Assembly (NCBI GenBank): GCA_021106755.1
Contig: JAIOTM010000304.1
Span: 1-6,716 of the forward strand
DNA from: Candidatus Cloacimonadota bacterium
Lineage (GTDB): Bacteria > Cloacimonadota > Cloacimonadia > Cloacimonadales > JAIOQZ01
DNA length: 6,716 nt
Direction: 5' to 3'
This document shows positions 1-6,335 of the stretch, in pieces (positions within the stretch are counted from its first letter, which is position 1; every line of letters starts with the position of its first letter). A model generated the notes under the pieces. That model had not been told where the DNA came from and ran no database searches. It saw nothing but the letters and a program-made list of their open reading frames with translations. The position numbers and the translations under genes were made by a program.

Positions 1-2831
1 CCGAGTTTATTGGGTTTGAAGGTACTTACCGAGACAACAGAATGCCAGCGTTTGTTATTCGGATTAGCAAGATATTGGGCACGTTTAGGGTCGGGATTGC
101 CGGAAAAAGCATAAACCGTGTCTTTCCCCCCGCTACGGGCTACATACTCCCATTCTGCCTCTGTAGGTAGCCTGCCACCGAACCATTGGCAGAACCGCAA
201 AGCTCCGAACCAGCTAACTTCGATTACAGGAAAAGAGTCATGAGGATGAGTGGGTTTGTAGCCGCGATTTCCCTTTTCAATCATGCAGTAAGGACTGCTT
301 AGTTTGAGCCACTCATTAAGCCCTTCGCTGTGACGTCCAAAGTAATTGAGGAACTCACAATACTGGCGGTTTGTTACAACAGTGTTGCTTATCTCGAAGC
401 TATCTAATGTAACATCGTGTACGGGTAGAGCCGTAGAGCGGGTCATAAGCTCGAAATCACCCATTGCAAAGGTTCCACCTTCAATGAGAACCATCTTAAT
501 CGGTTTTATTTTAACTAATTTAGGTAGTAGTTTCAACTGCTCTTTACGGAGGACGGATTTTGCAATTATCCGGTTGCTCTTAAGTGCTGCGTTGTAAGCT
601 GGTTCAAACTCCCTGTGTTGCTTGTGATTTGCTATTATTTCCCTTATCTTCCGTATCAACTCCTTTTCCAGTGCCGCGAAATCTTTGTTGCCACGATATT
701 TTCTTTTTAATGCTTTCAGAGCTACCAGAGCATTGTCATCTTCGGGTGAATAAAGGCGTCCCGCGGCAGCGATTTTTTTAATCGCTTTGAGTTCATCGAC
801 AGAAGGTTCTGTCTGGTCATCCCCCGCTTTTTTGGTTGGTTTGGTCTGTTTAATTTCCGGGAGTCGGATAAAGAAAATTCGAATCAGCATAATAATAGCA
901 AACAACAGCAATACTGCCGCCAGCACCATTATCAGAAGGTGAGGAAACGGAATCTTCCTGTAAATAACTCGCTCAACAGGCTGAGTACGTGTCTTTGATA
1001 ATTGCTTAGACAAATCGCGAACCTGCTCAGACTTGATAAAGGGAACCCGTGTGCGTTCAACAATTCGTAGTCTGGGAAGGTTTTTAATTGCGCTGATGTC
1101 GGTCAGATAGATGTTGCTGTTAAGTTTCAGAGATTGCAGATGTCTGGCGTTTTCTAAACCCGCAAGTTCCCGGAGTTGATTCCCATATATATTCAGATTT
1201 CGAAGCTGAGAAAGAGTCTGCAATCGCTGAAGCGAAGTAATATCGCTACGGGAAATATTCAGGTTACGTAAATCCCGCAGGTTTTCAATGCCTTTCAAAT
1301 CAAGATTGGGAATCCCGGACGCGTCTAACCCTTTCAGATTCCGAAAATGTCTGATTCCCCGCAGGTTATGGATGTTTTTATTTCGCGAGATGTTGAGATA
1401 TTTAAGATTATAGGGCAGGTTTGCCAAAGCGGTAAGAGGTGCATCCCGACTTAAAAAGAGATACAGTTCTGGATGTTGCTGGGTGCGAAGGTTGTCAGCA
1501 TTGAGAGCTATTGCCAGGCTCAGAAATCTGAGATTTTCTTCCAACGGCAATTCATTTCGGGAGCGTATCTGGCGACCTATAACAGTTCCATTGAGCCGGA
1601 TACTGGTTGTGTCTGTTTCTAAGTTGAAAGCGTCTTTTCCATCGTATATTAAGAAAAAGTTGTTAATTCGCTCATGGTCGGCGGTACTATCAATGAACTG
1701 CATACGGTCACCGGGGCGTAGTTTGAAACTACCGGGCAATGTCCCTCGAAAGGCATCATTCACCAGTAATTGATAGGGTGGACCATTAAGTTGCACCTGC
1801 CTTTCTGATTTATCAAGCATCTGAGCAATCCGAAAGTAAAACGGGGTCATCAGTGAGATAAGTGTGAGGAGAAGAATCAGCAGATTAATATCCTTGCGTA
1901 GTTCTATCGGAAGGTTGTTTACGGGGTTCAGTCGATAAACAACATAGAAAATTTTCTTATGAATCGGTCTGTTTTGCCACTCGTAGATTTTTTCTAATTC
2001 TGCACGGATTTCGCCAAAAGAATTGTATCTGCCCACCGGATTGATAGAGAGACATTTACGAATAATCAAATCAAGCGGGCGGCGACTGTTTATCAGGTGG
2101 GATGGGATAAGATGAACAGGATTTCCATCAGAATTGGTCTCCAATGGGTAGCTGTGATAGAGAATTTCGTAGAGGGTAAGTCCAAAGGAATATATATCGG
2201 TTTGTCTGCTGGTTTCACCGCTGTCAAGTTTCTCAGGAGGCATATAGAGTAGTGTTCCGGAACGGTCGGTTTCCTTCGTGGCTTCCCGCATAAGGTTGGC
2301 TATACCAAAATCGGAGACCTTGATTCTGCCTTTCTTGCTTAAAAGGATGTTTGAAGGTTTAATATCCAGATGTAGTACGTTTTCTTTGTGAGCAAAATCT
2401 AAGGCTGTCGCAAGTTGAAGAGCGATATACGGCACTTTGCTTCGAGAAATACGAGCCTTCGAAAGATCGTTCCCCTCAATATACTCAGTATCAAGAAACA
2501 GGTAATCACCAGAATCGTCAAAATCAAATACCTGCAATATATTTTCGTGGGATAGCTTAGCGAGAAGTCGGGCTTCGCGGCGAACTTCCGCGGCGAGAGG
2601 AATAGCATCACTACTATGACCGAGAATTTTCAGGGCTTTCTGGATTTCCAGTTTTCGGTCGAAACAAAGATAGACACTGCCAGCCGAGCCTGCTCCGATT
2701 TGCTCAATAATCTCGTACCTGCCATTGAGTACAAAACCGGGCTGAAGCTCTTCCCGGAGGGATGATGCCGTCCGTTCCTGCCTGGTTTTTCCTTCGGAAT
2801 CCAGAATCCGGGTTTTACCCTTATCTGTCAT
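1..2831 (-). CDS. Receptor-like Ser/Thr protein kinase with PEGA-like, LRR and FGE-sulfatase domains (3' end cut by window edge)
   Basis: The frame is open from the ATG at 2831 to the left edge, giving 943 complete codons and no stop. An in-frame stop at 2865-2867 and a weak AGGCGAG Shine-Dalgarno support this start. Residues 39-285 form a Hanks-type kinase: Gly-rich loop IGAGSAGSV (45-53), Lys68 in ALK, likely Glu86, catalytic loop HLDIKPSN (154-161), DFG (174-176) and PPE (198-200). The usual HRD arginine is Leu155. A hydrophobic helix spans about 315-333, a PEGA-like stretch about 346-420, and five to six LRRs of about 22 residues lie at 475-590. A second helix at about 630-655 and a basic helical linker (675-775) follow. 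From about 779 the FGE-sulfatase/SUMF1 fold starts (MVLIEGGTFAMG, then VSWFGA and GRLPTEAEWEY at 886-896). Inferred topology is kinase and FGE domain in the cytoplasm with LRRs outside. Ligand and substrate are unknown. The end of the FGE domain, where catalytic cysteines would lie, is not visible. Confidence 0.93.
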   Translation of the reverse strand, partial: MTDKGKTRILDSEGKTRQERTASSLREELQPGFVLNGRYEIIEQIGAGSAGSVYLCFDRKLEIQKALKILGHSSDAIPLAAEVRREARLLAKLSHENILQVFDFDDSGDYLFLDTEYIEGNDLSKARISRSKVPYIALQLATALDFAHKENVLHLDIKPSNILLSKKGRIKVSDFGIANLMREATKETDRSGTLLYMPPEKLDSGETSRQTDIYSFGLTLYEILYHSYPLETNSDGNPVHLIPSHLINSRRPLDLIIRKCLSINPVGRYNSFGEIRAELEKIYEWQNRPIHKKIFYVVYRLNPVNNLPIELRKDINLLILLLTLISLMTPFYFRIAQMLDKSERQVQLNGPPYQLLVNDAFRGTLPGSFKLRPGDRMQFIDSTADHERINNFFLIYDGKDAFNLETDTTSIRLNGTVIGRQIRSRNELPLEENLRFLSLAIALNADNLRTQQHPELYLFLSRDAPLTALANLPYNLKYLNISRNKNIHNLRGIRHFRNLKGLDASGIPNLDLKGIENLRDLRNLNISRSDITSLQRLQTLSQLRNLNIYGNQLRELAGLENARHLQSLKLNSNIYLTDISAIKNLPRLRIVERTRVPFIKSEQVRDLSKQLSKTRTQPVERVIYRKIPFPHLLIMVLAAVLLLFAIIMLIRIFFIRLPEIKQTKPTKKAGDDQTEPSVDELKAIKKIAAAGRLYSPEDDNALVALKALKRKYRGNKDFAALEKELIRKIREIIANHKQHREFEPAYNAALKSNRIIAKSVLRKEQLKLLPKLVKIKPIKMVLIEGGTFAMGDFELMTRSTALPVHDVTLDSFEISNTVVTNRQYCEFLNYFGRHSEGLNEWLKLSSPYCMIEKGNRGYKPTHPHDSFPVIEVSWFGALRFCQWFGGRLPTEAEWEYVARSGGKDTVYAFSGNPDPKRAQYLANPNNKRWHSVVSVSTFKPNKL

Positions 2832-2833
2832 AA

Positions 2834-2840
2834 CTCGCCT
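2834..2840 (-). promoter_or_regulatory. Weak ribosome binding site of the kinase gene
   Basis: The minus strand reads AGGCGAG followed by TT and the ATG at 2831. The AGG core sits 6 nt from the start, but the match to AGGAGG is imperfect. No other methionine codon occurs ahead of the kinase domain, so this site fixes the start. Confidence 0.45.
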
Positions 2841-2842
2841 GA

Positions 2843-2852
2843 TTTTTTTTTT
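2843..2852. repeat. 10-bp homopolymer (A10 on the minus strand) in the kinase leader
   Basis: Ten consecutive T on the plus strand read as A10 in the kinase transcript, ending 11 nt before the ATG. Such a run is prone to length change by slippage. Its position between the predicted -10 and the Shine-Dalgarno could also keep the leader unstructured. Function is not shown. Confidence 0.6.
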
Positions 2853-2858
2853 ATGATG

Positions 2859-2893
2859 CTTTAATCAATCTAACTGCCACACTTTAACAAATC
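2859..2893 (-). repeat. Imperfect 12-bp direct repeat upstream of the kinase gene
   Basis: On the minus strand GATTTGTTAAAG (2893-2882) and GATTGATTAAAG (2870-2859) match at 10 of 12 positions, with a centre-to-centre distance of 23 bp. The upstream copy overlaps the candidate -10 element. The arrangement could be a two-site operator, but chance in AT-rich DNA is possible. Confidence 0.35.
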
Positions 2894-2919
2894 AGCGAAA
2901 TAAGGGCAATATTTTTTTT
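2881..2919 (-). promoter_or_regulatory. Candidate sigma70-type promoter for the kinase gene
   Basis: On the minus strand TTGCCC (2909-2904) and TAAAGT (2886-2881) are separated by exactly 17 bp, each matching 4 of 6 consensus positions. An A8 tract (2919-2912) sits two bases upstream of the -35 and could act as an UP element. It would give a leader of about 40 nt. The match is modest, so this is a prediction, but the 89-bp gap is where a separate promoter would be expected. Confidence 0.35.
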
Positions 2920-2920
2920 C

Positions 2921-3589
2921 TCAAACCTCCCAGGGCTTCCGCAGGTAATGAATCAAAACACGTTTTTGTTTGCCGAGAATTGAATCCGGCATCAGTTTGC
3001 TGTAACGTTTCATCACGAGGAACTCGTTAAACATAGTGGCACACTGTTTGGCAGCTTCTTCTACAGTTTCTATACCTTGTGTAATGATTTCAAGGTCTGT
3101 ATGTTCCATCAGGTTGGTGTTGCAGACAAATTCACTGATTGAAAGTTCTGACATAGCTTCGAGAGACCTCTTTATCTCCAGAATACCTTTCACATCTTGG
3201 GTAAAGGGACGTTTTGTGTTGATTACCAGATGCATAAGATAGCCCCGTTGCCGGATTTCATCGACAAACCTGCCAAGGGCGCGACAACCAGCAGGATCTC
3301 CGCCCACATCGAGGATTACTGTTTTGCTGGGGTCGTTGATAATGCCTCGAACTTTGGGGGAAATCATAGGTAAATCGGCGTGGGCTAACGCTCCTTCGGG
3401 GCTGACAACTTCAATTCCCAAATCGGCAAACTCCTCTTTCACGTCTCTGCTACGGAAGTAGGGATTAACGACATCAAGATCGGCAAGCGCGACCTTGTAA
3501 CCTTTATCCTTCAACTCTCGCGCCAGATTAATAGAATATTCGCTCTTGCCACTACCGAAAGCACCTATAACAATGTAAAGCTGGTTCAA
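2921..3589 (-). CDS. MinD/ParA/CobB-like P-loop ATPase
   Basis: A 222-residue soluble SIMIBI-class nucleotide-binding protein. Walker A is GAFGSGKS (9-16). It lacks the extra MinD-type lysine near the start of the loop (Ala10 here), so it is not a standard deviant Walker A protein. The next conserved element is DLDVVNPYFRSRD (37-49), resembling the switch I/A' region of CobQ/CobB/MinD/ParA proteins, and Walker B-like ILDVGGD lies at 92-98. These show ATP binding and probable hydrolysis; the target cannot be read from the sequence. No metal-binding CxxC or membrane-targeting helix is obvious. The start is TTG: a stop lies five codons upstream, GGAGGA precedes it, and a later start would remove the P-loop. 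It lies 70 bp after the esterase gene and may be read from the same transcript. It is probably a conserved hypothetical ATPase; a partner enzyme or maturation role is possible. Confidence 0.9.
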   Translation of the reverse strand: MNQLYIVIGAFGSGKSEYSINLARELKDKGYKVALADLDVVNPYFRSRDVKEEFADLGIEVVSPEGALAHADLPMISPKVRGIINDPSKTVILDVGGDPAGCRALGRFVDEIRQRGYLMHLVINTKRPFTQDVKGILEIKRSLEAMSELSISEFVCNTNLMEHTDLEIITQGIETVEEAAKQCATMFNEFLVMKRYSKLMPDSILGKQKRVLIHYLRKPWEV

Positions 3590-3592
3590 TAA

Positions 3593-3598
3593 TCCTCC
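3593..3598 (-). promoter_or_regulatory. Shine-Dalgarno that fixes the TTG start of the ATPase gene
   Basis: The minus strand reads GGAGGA, then TTA and the TTG at 3589. This strong motif compensates for a weak start codon, though the spacing (4 nt from GGAGG) is short. An ATG at 3600-3598 overlaps the motif but opens only a four-codon frame ending in TGA, so it is not the start. Confidence 0.65.
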
Positions 3599-3600
3599 AT

Positions 3601-3615
3601 ATTATGGTTCATAAT
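3601..3615. repeat. Perfect 6-bp inverted repeat beside the ATPase ribosome binding site
   Basis: ATTATG (3601-3606) and CATAAT (3610-3615) are exact reverse complements around a 3-nt loop. In the minus-strand transcript the stem ends 2 nt before GGAGGA, so it would leave the Shine-Dalgarno exposed. No U-run follows, so it is not a classical terminator. The stem is AU-rich and weak. Confidence 0.4.
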
Positions 3616-3659
3616 TTCATCCAGACACCCGCTACCCACTTACAAAATAATATTCATCA

Positions 3660-5252
3660 CTAATCATGCAGAAAAATCTCAATTGAGTCAATCCATACCG
3701 CTTTTCTATCTAACGAAGCATTGAATTGCTCAAGCATATAGTTATCATTGTAATCCACAACTCCCGCAAACCGGATTTCATCGTTAACAATAACACGCAC
3801 GGGTCGGTTAATATCCACCATCTCAGGGTTTATCTTTATTCTGAATCCCAATACACGAGAAGTTTTCAGATGGAAAGTGTTATCTCTGTATCCCGCGATA
3901 ATCGCGCCGGATGGATTAGTGTACTTAAACAGATTGCTGTACCGTATCGGCGGTAATTTGCCGTTCAGTTTCAAGGTCTTATCATCGCGGAGAACAGTCA
4001 TAGTAAACGAATCGCCTAATCGCATAGTGGATTTTACCTTGTAAATATCTTCCGTAGTTTTCGTTACCTGCCCGTTGAGAGCTGTGATGATGTCTCCGGC
4101 AAGCAGTCCGGCGTTTCGGGCGGGAACATCTTGCGGTTCACCCTCGGCAATGCTTTTTACTTTAACACCACTGCCTTCAAAGGAGTCATCAATGTGAAAG
4201 CCGATTGTAATACGTGAGATTGCTATGCTGTCCTGATAATCAACATGCCAGTCTGCCGGAGCCTGAAGGGTGTCTAACACGGTGATTTCTAACCAGTCGC
4301 AAACAGCACCACGTTGGGCAGAGACATCTGACATAAGTATATCAGTTTCTAAAATTACGCGTAACTGGAATGGGTTTCGGTTACAACCATGAATAAACTT
4401 CATGATGTTTGGTAATTCAGCATCCATATAGCCGTCATCGTGACCGTATCCTTTTATCTCTTTCCAGAAGTGTAATCCTTTTGCTCTTTTCACTAACAGG
4501 TGTGCCACTCGTGCCGCCGAGGCAGGATAAAGCCCGTCTTTATCTGTATTAACAGCGTACAAAGCACGATTCGCCAGATTGCGGATGTAAACGTTTCTAT
4601 TGCTCATGGAAGCGCCTACCGAGATAAACCCGTTCATGGGAAGCAGACCTGCAAACGGACTGGAGTGTACCAGGGCAAAATGATACGCGCCAGACGCGCC
4701 ATCGGAGAAACCGGATATATATACGCGGTTATCATCTATGTTCAGGCGGGCTTTGAGGAATTTAATCTGTTCCAGTACCATTTCAAAGCCAGTTGGGTCC
4801 CACCACATACACTCTTTATTGGAGAGCGGAATCAGGTGAATAAACTCGTCTCCAATATCTGAAGAGAGATACCAGTTATATGCTTTTTCCTCAAGATGTT
4901 GTTTCACGCCTGTCGCGAAATCCTCACGACCTACTCCGCCATGTAGATATATCATCAAAGGCATAGGCTTTTCGTGGCTGTAAGTCTTTGGTACCAGCAC
5001 ATAGAACGGAGCGTTAAGGGTATCGTTTACAGGGAGAAAATATTCCGCTATCTTACCTTTTTCAGCCCAATTGGAAAAGCTGCTATAGTTTGTGATTTCC
5101 TGATAGAGTGCTTCTCCGCTTACACCGGATGAAAATCTGGAGATTATTTGTTCCGGCATAGTCCGAACTTGCCTCTTACTCAGAACTTTGCCAATACCGC
5201 ATCCAGTTAGAATCAACAGAATAAGAATTCCAATCACTGCAAAATATTTCAT
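3660..5252 (-). CDS. Lipoprotein with alpha/beta-hydrolase esterase domain and C-terminal PDZ domain
   Basis: The 530-residue protein starts with a lipoprotein signal: Lys2, a hydrophobic core and lipobox LTGC with Cys18 as the lipidation site. It is therefore probably anchored to a membrane on the periplasmic side. Residues about 80-290 are an alpha/beta hydrolase of the PHB-depolymerase/feruloyl-esterase-like type: oxyanion-hole motif YLHGG (102-106), nucleophile elbow GFSDG with Ser183, acid candidate Asp237 or Asp239 in NTDKDG, and His271 in GYGHDDG. Thus a complete catalytic triad is present and ester hydrolysis is likely; the substrate is unknown. A PDZ domain spans about 345-435, with the recognisable GLLAGDII (382-389) of HtrA/CtpA-type PDZ domains. 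The last 90 residues are not recognised and look like a beta-rich domain. The ATG is supported by AGAGAGGT, and the gene begins 2 bp after dtd. The esterase-PDZ join is uncommon. Confidence 0.9.
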   Translation of the reverse strand: MKYFAVIGILILLILTGCGIGKVLSKRQVRTMPEQIISRFSSGVSGEALYQEITNYSSFSNWAEKGKIAEYFLPVNDTLNAPFYVLVPKTYSHEKPMPLMIYLHGGVGREDFATGVKQHLEEKAYNWYLSSDIGDEFIHLIPLSNKECMWWDPTGFEMVLEQIKFLKARLNIDDNRVYISGFSDGASGAYHFALVHSSPFAGLLPMNGFISVGASMSNRNVYIRNLANRALYAVNTDKDGLYPASAARVAHLLVKRAKGLHFWKEIKGYGHDDGYMDAELPNIMKFIHGCNRNPFQLRVILETDILMSDVSAQRGAVCDWLEITVLDTLQAPADWHVDYQDSIAISRITIGFHIDDSFEGSGVKVKSIAEGEPQDVPARNAGLLAGDIITALNGQVTKTTEDIYKVKSTMRLGDSFTMTVLRDDKTLKLNGKLPPIRYSNLFKYTNPSGAIIAGYRDNTFHLKTSRVLGFRIKINPEMVDINRPVRVIVNDEIRFAGVVDYNDNYMLEQFNASLDRKAVWIDSIEIFLHD

Positions 5253-5254
5253 AG

Positions 5255-5692
5255 TTACCTCTCTAAAATTATGGTTACTGGTCCATCGTTAACAAGTGAA
5301 ATCTGCATCATAGCCCCGAATTTACCTGTTTGTACGGAAACGCCTTCCTTACGAAGGGCTTCCGCGAATTGCAGGTACAGCTTTTCTGCCTGAGCGGGCG
5401 GAGCTGCCGAGAGAAAGTCAGGTCGGCGACCTTTTTCGCATCCGGCAAAAAGTGTAAATTGAGATACTACCAAAGTACTGCCGCTGACATCTTTAACCGA
5501 CAAATTCATTTTGCCTTTCTCATCCGCAAAGATACGTAGTTCGGCACATTTTTTAGCAAGCCATCCTATTTGAGAACCGTTATCTTCTCTGCCTACTCCG
5601 GCAAGAATTAGTAGTCCCTGTCCGATTTCCGCGATGATTTTTCCGTCAACTGACACCGATGCCTGTGTAACCCGTTGCAATACAAGTTTCAT
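5255..5692 (-). CDS. dtd: D-aminoacyl-tRNA deacylase
   Basis: This 145-residue protein has the usual full length of the DTD family, a homodimeric cytoplasmic enzyme. DTD removes D-amino acids (classically D-Tyr) and also glycine mischarged on tRNA(Ala), protecting translation from wrong aminoacylation. The N-terminus [17 protein letters not shown] is typical. The two active-site signatures are present: SQFTL (77-81), followed by [10 protein letters not shown] (84-93), and the cis Gly-Pro motif in NDGPVT (135-140). No key residue is missing. The ATG at 5692 overlaps the TGA of the upstream glycosylase gene (ATGA), with a weak GAGAG-type ribosome binding site, so the two are probably translationally coupled. 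The lipoprotein gene starts 2 bp after its TAA. Confidence 0.98.
   Translation of the reverse strand: MKLVLQRVTQASVSVDGKIIAEIGQGLLILAGVGREDNGSQIGWLAKKCAELRIFADEKGKMNLSVKDVSGSTLVVSQFTLFAGCEKGRRPDFLSAAPPAQAEKLYLQFAEALRKEGVSVQTGKFGAMMQISLVNDGPVTIILER
5257..5264 (-). promoter_or_regulatory. Ribosome binding site of the esterase-PDZ lipoprotein gene
   Basis: AGAGAGGT on the minus strand overlaps the final codons and stop of dtd. GAGG lies 5 nt before the ATG at 5252, a good spacing that suggests coupled translation of the two genes. Confidence 0.6.
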
Positions 5693-6333
5693 TGGCTCTC
5701 TCTATAATTACACTGATGGTTGAATACACATTTTTCACAATTCGGTTGAGAGAGGCAACACTCCTTAGCATGACGAACTATCAGGGCGTGATATTCGTTA
5801 TACAATTGCGCGTCTCCCGGTAAGTGTTTCATAAATTTCTGGCGAATTTCCTCGTACTCACTCCCGGCTGAAAGCATTCCCAATCGACTCAATACTCTCT
5901 TCGTGTAAGCGTCAACAACAAATGTGGGGATTTGATAAGCATAGAGCAAAATCGAGTCCGCTGTCTCTGGTCCGACTCCGTTGATTTCTAACAGAAATCG
6001 GCGAGCATCTTCAGGATGATTTCTGTCCGGGTGATAATTAAGTAAAGCTGTTGCTACGGCTTTCAGGCGTTTGGCTTTGATGTTAAAGTAGCCGGCAGGC
6101 TTAATCAACCGGGCAAGCATGTCTGTATCAATTTTAGTGATTGCTTCTAATGAACAGGCATCTTCCTTTGAAAGTGCGGCGATAGCCTTTTCCACGTTTT
6201 TCCAGTTAGTGTTCTGAGTAAGAATCGTGCCGATGATAACTTCGTCGGGAGAGTCGGCAGGCCACCAATGTTGGTTCCCGTATGTAATAAGCAGTGTGTT
6301 GTATATTTCCTGCCAGATAGAGTGCGAAATCAA
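5689..6333 (-). CDS. Endonuclease III-related (HhH-GPD) DNA glycosylase with [4Fe-4S] motif
   Basis: A 214-residue base-excision repair protein. [18 protein letters not shown] (18-35) and [14 protein letters not shown] (37-50) are typical of the endonuclease III-related COG2231 group that includes Helicobacter MagIII 3-methyladenine glycosylase. The helix-hairpin-helix [10 protein letters not shown] (118-127) is followed by catalytic Asp141 in VVDAY. The lysine that gives Nth its AP-lyase activity (GVGRKTA) is Glu123 here, so the enzyme is probably a monofunctional glycosylase. Cys192, Cys199, Cys202 and Cys208 give C-x6-C-x2-C-x5-C, the canonical [4Fe-4S] ligand spacing. It likely removes alkylated or otherwise damaged bases; the exact lesion cannot be told. 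The start is TTG, 2 bp after the upstream stop, with no clear Shine-Dalgarno. The next ATG (Met72) would delete half the fold, so coupling to the upstream gene is likely. Confidence 0.92.
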   Translation of the reverse strand: MISHSIWQEIYNTLLITYGNQHWWPADSPDEVIIGTILTQNTNWKNVEKAIAALSKEDACSLEAITKIDTDMLARLIKPAGYFNIKAKRLKAVATALLNYHPDRNHPEDARRFLLEINGVGPETADSILLYAYQIPTFVVDAYTKRVLSRLGMLSAGSEYEEIRQKFMKHLPGDAQLYNEYHALIVRHAKECCLSQPNCEKCVFNHQCNYRESQ

Positions 6334-6335
6334 AG

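Noticed and set aside
1081..1400. Nucleotide repeats in the LRR-coding region as a tandem DNA repeat or CRISPR-like array
   Set aside because: Similarity is only at the protein level (about 22-residue LRR units); the DNA units diverge and have no constant repeat plus unique spacers.
346..1773. Plus-strand open frames at 346-597, 584-781 and 1483-1773
   Set aside because: They lie antisense to the continuous kinase-LRR-FGE frame, show no family motifs and have no ribosome binding context.
2399..2611. Minus-strand 70-codon frame inside the kinase domain
   Set aside because: It is in another reading frame from the kinase, whose motifs (HLDIKPSN, DFG) run unbroken through this stretch.
2843..2919. 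T-runs at 2843-2852 and 2912-2919 as rho-independent terminators
   Set aside because: They are T-runs only on the plus strand, where no gene ends, and no GC-rich hairpin precedes them; on the transcribed minus strand they are A-runs.
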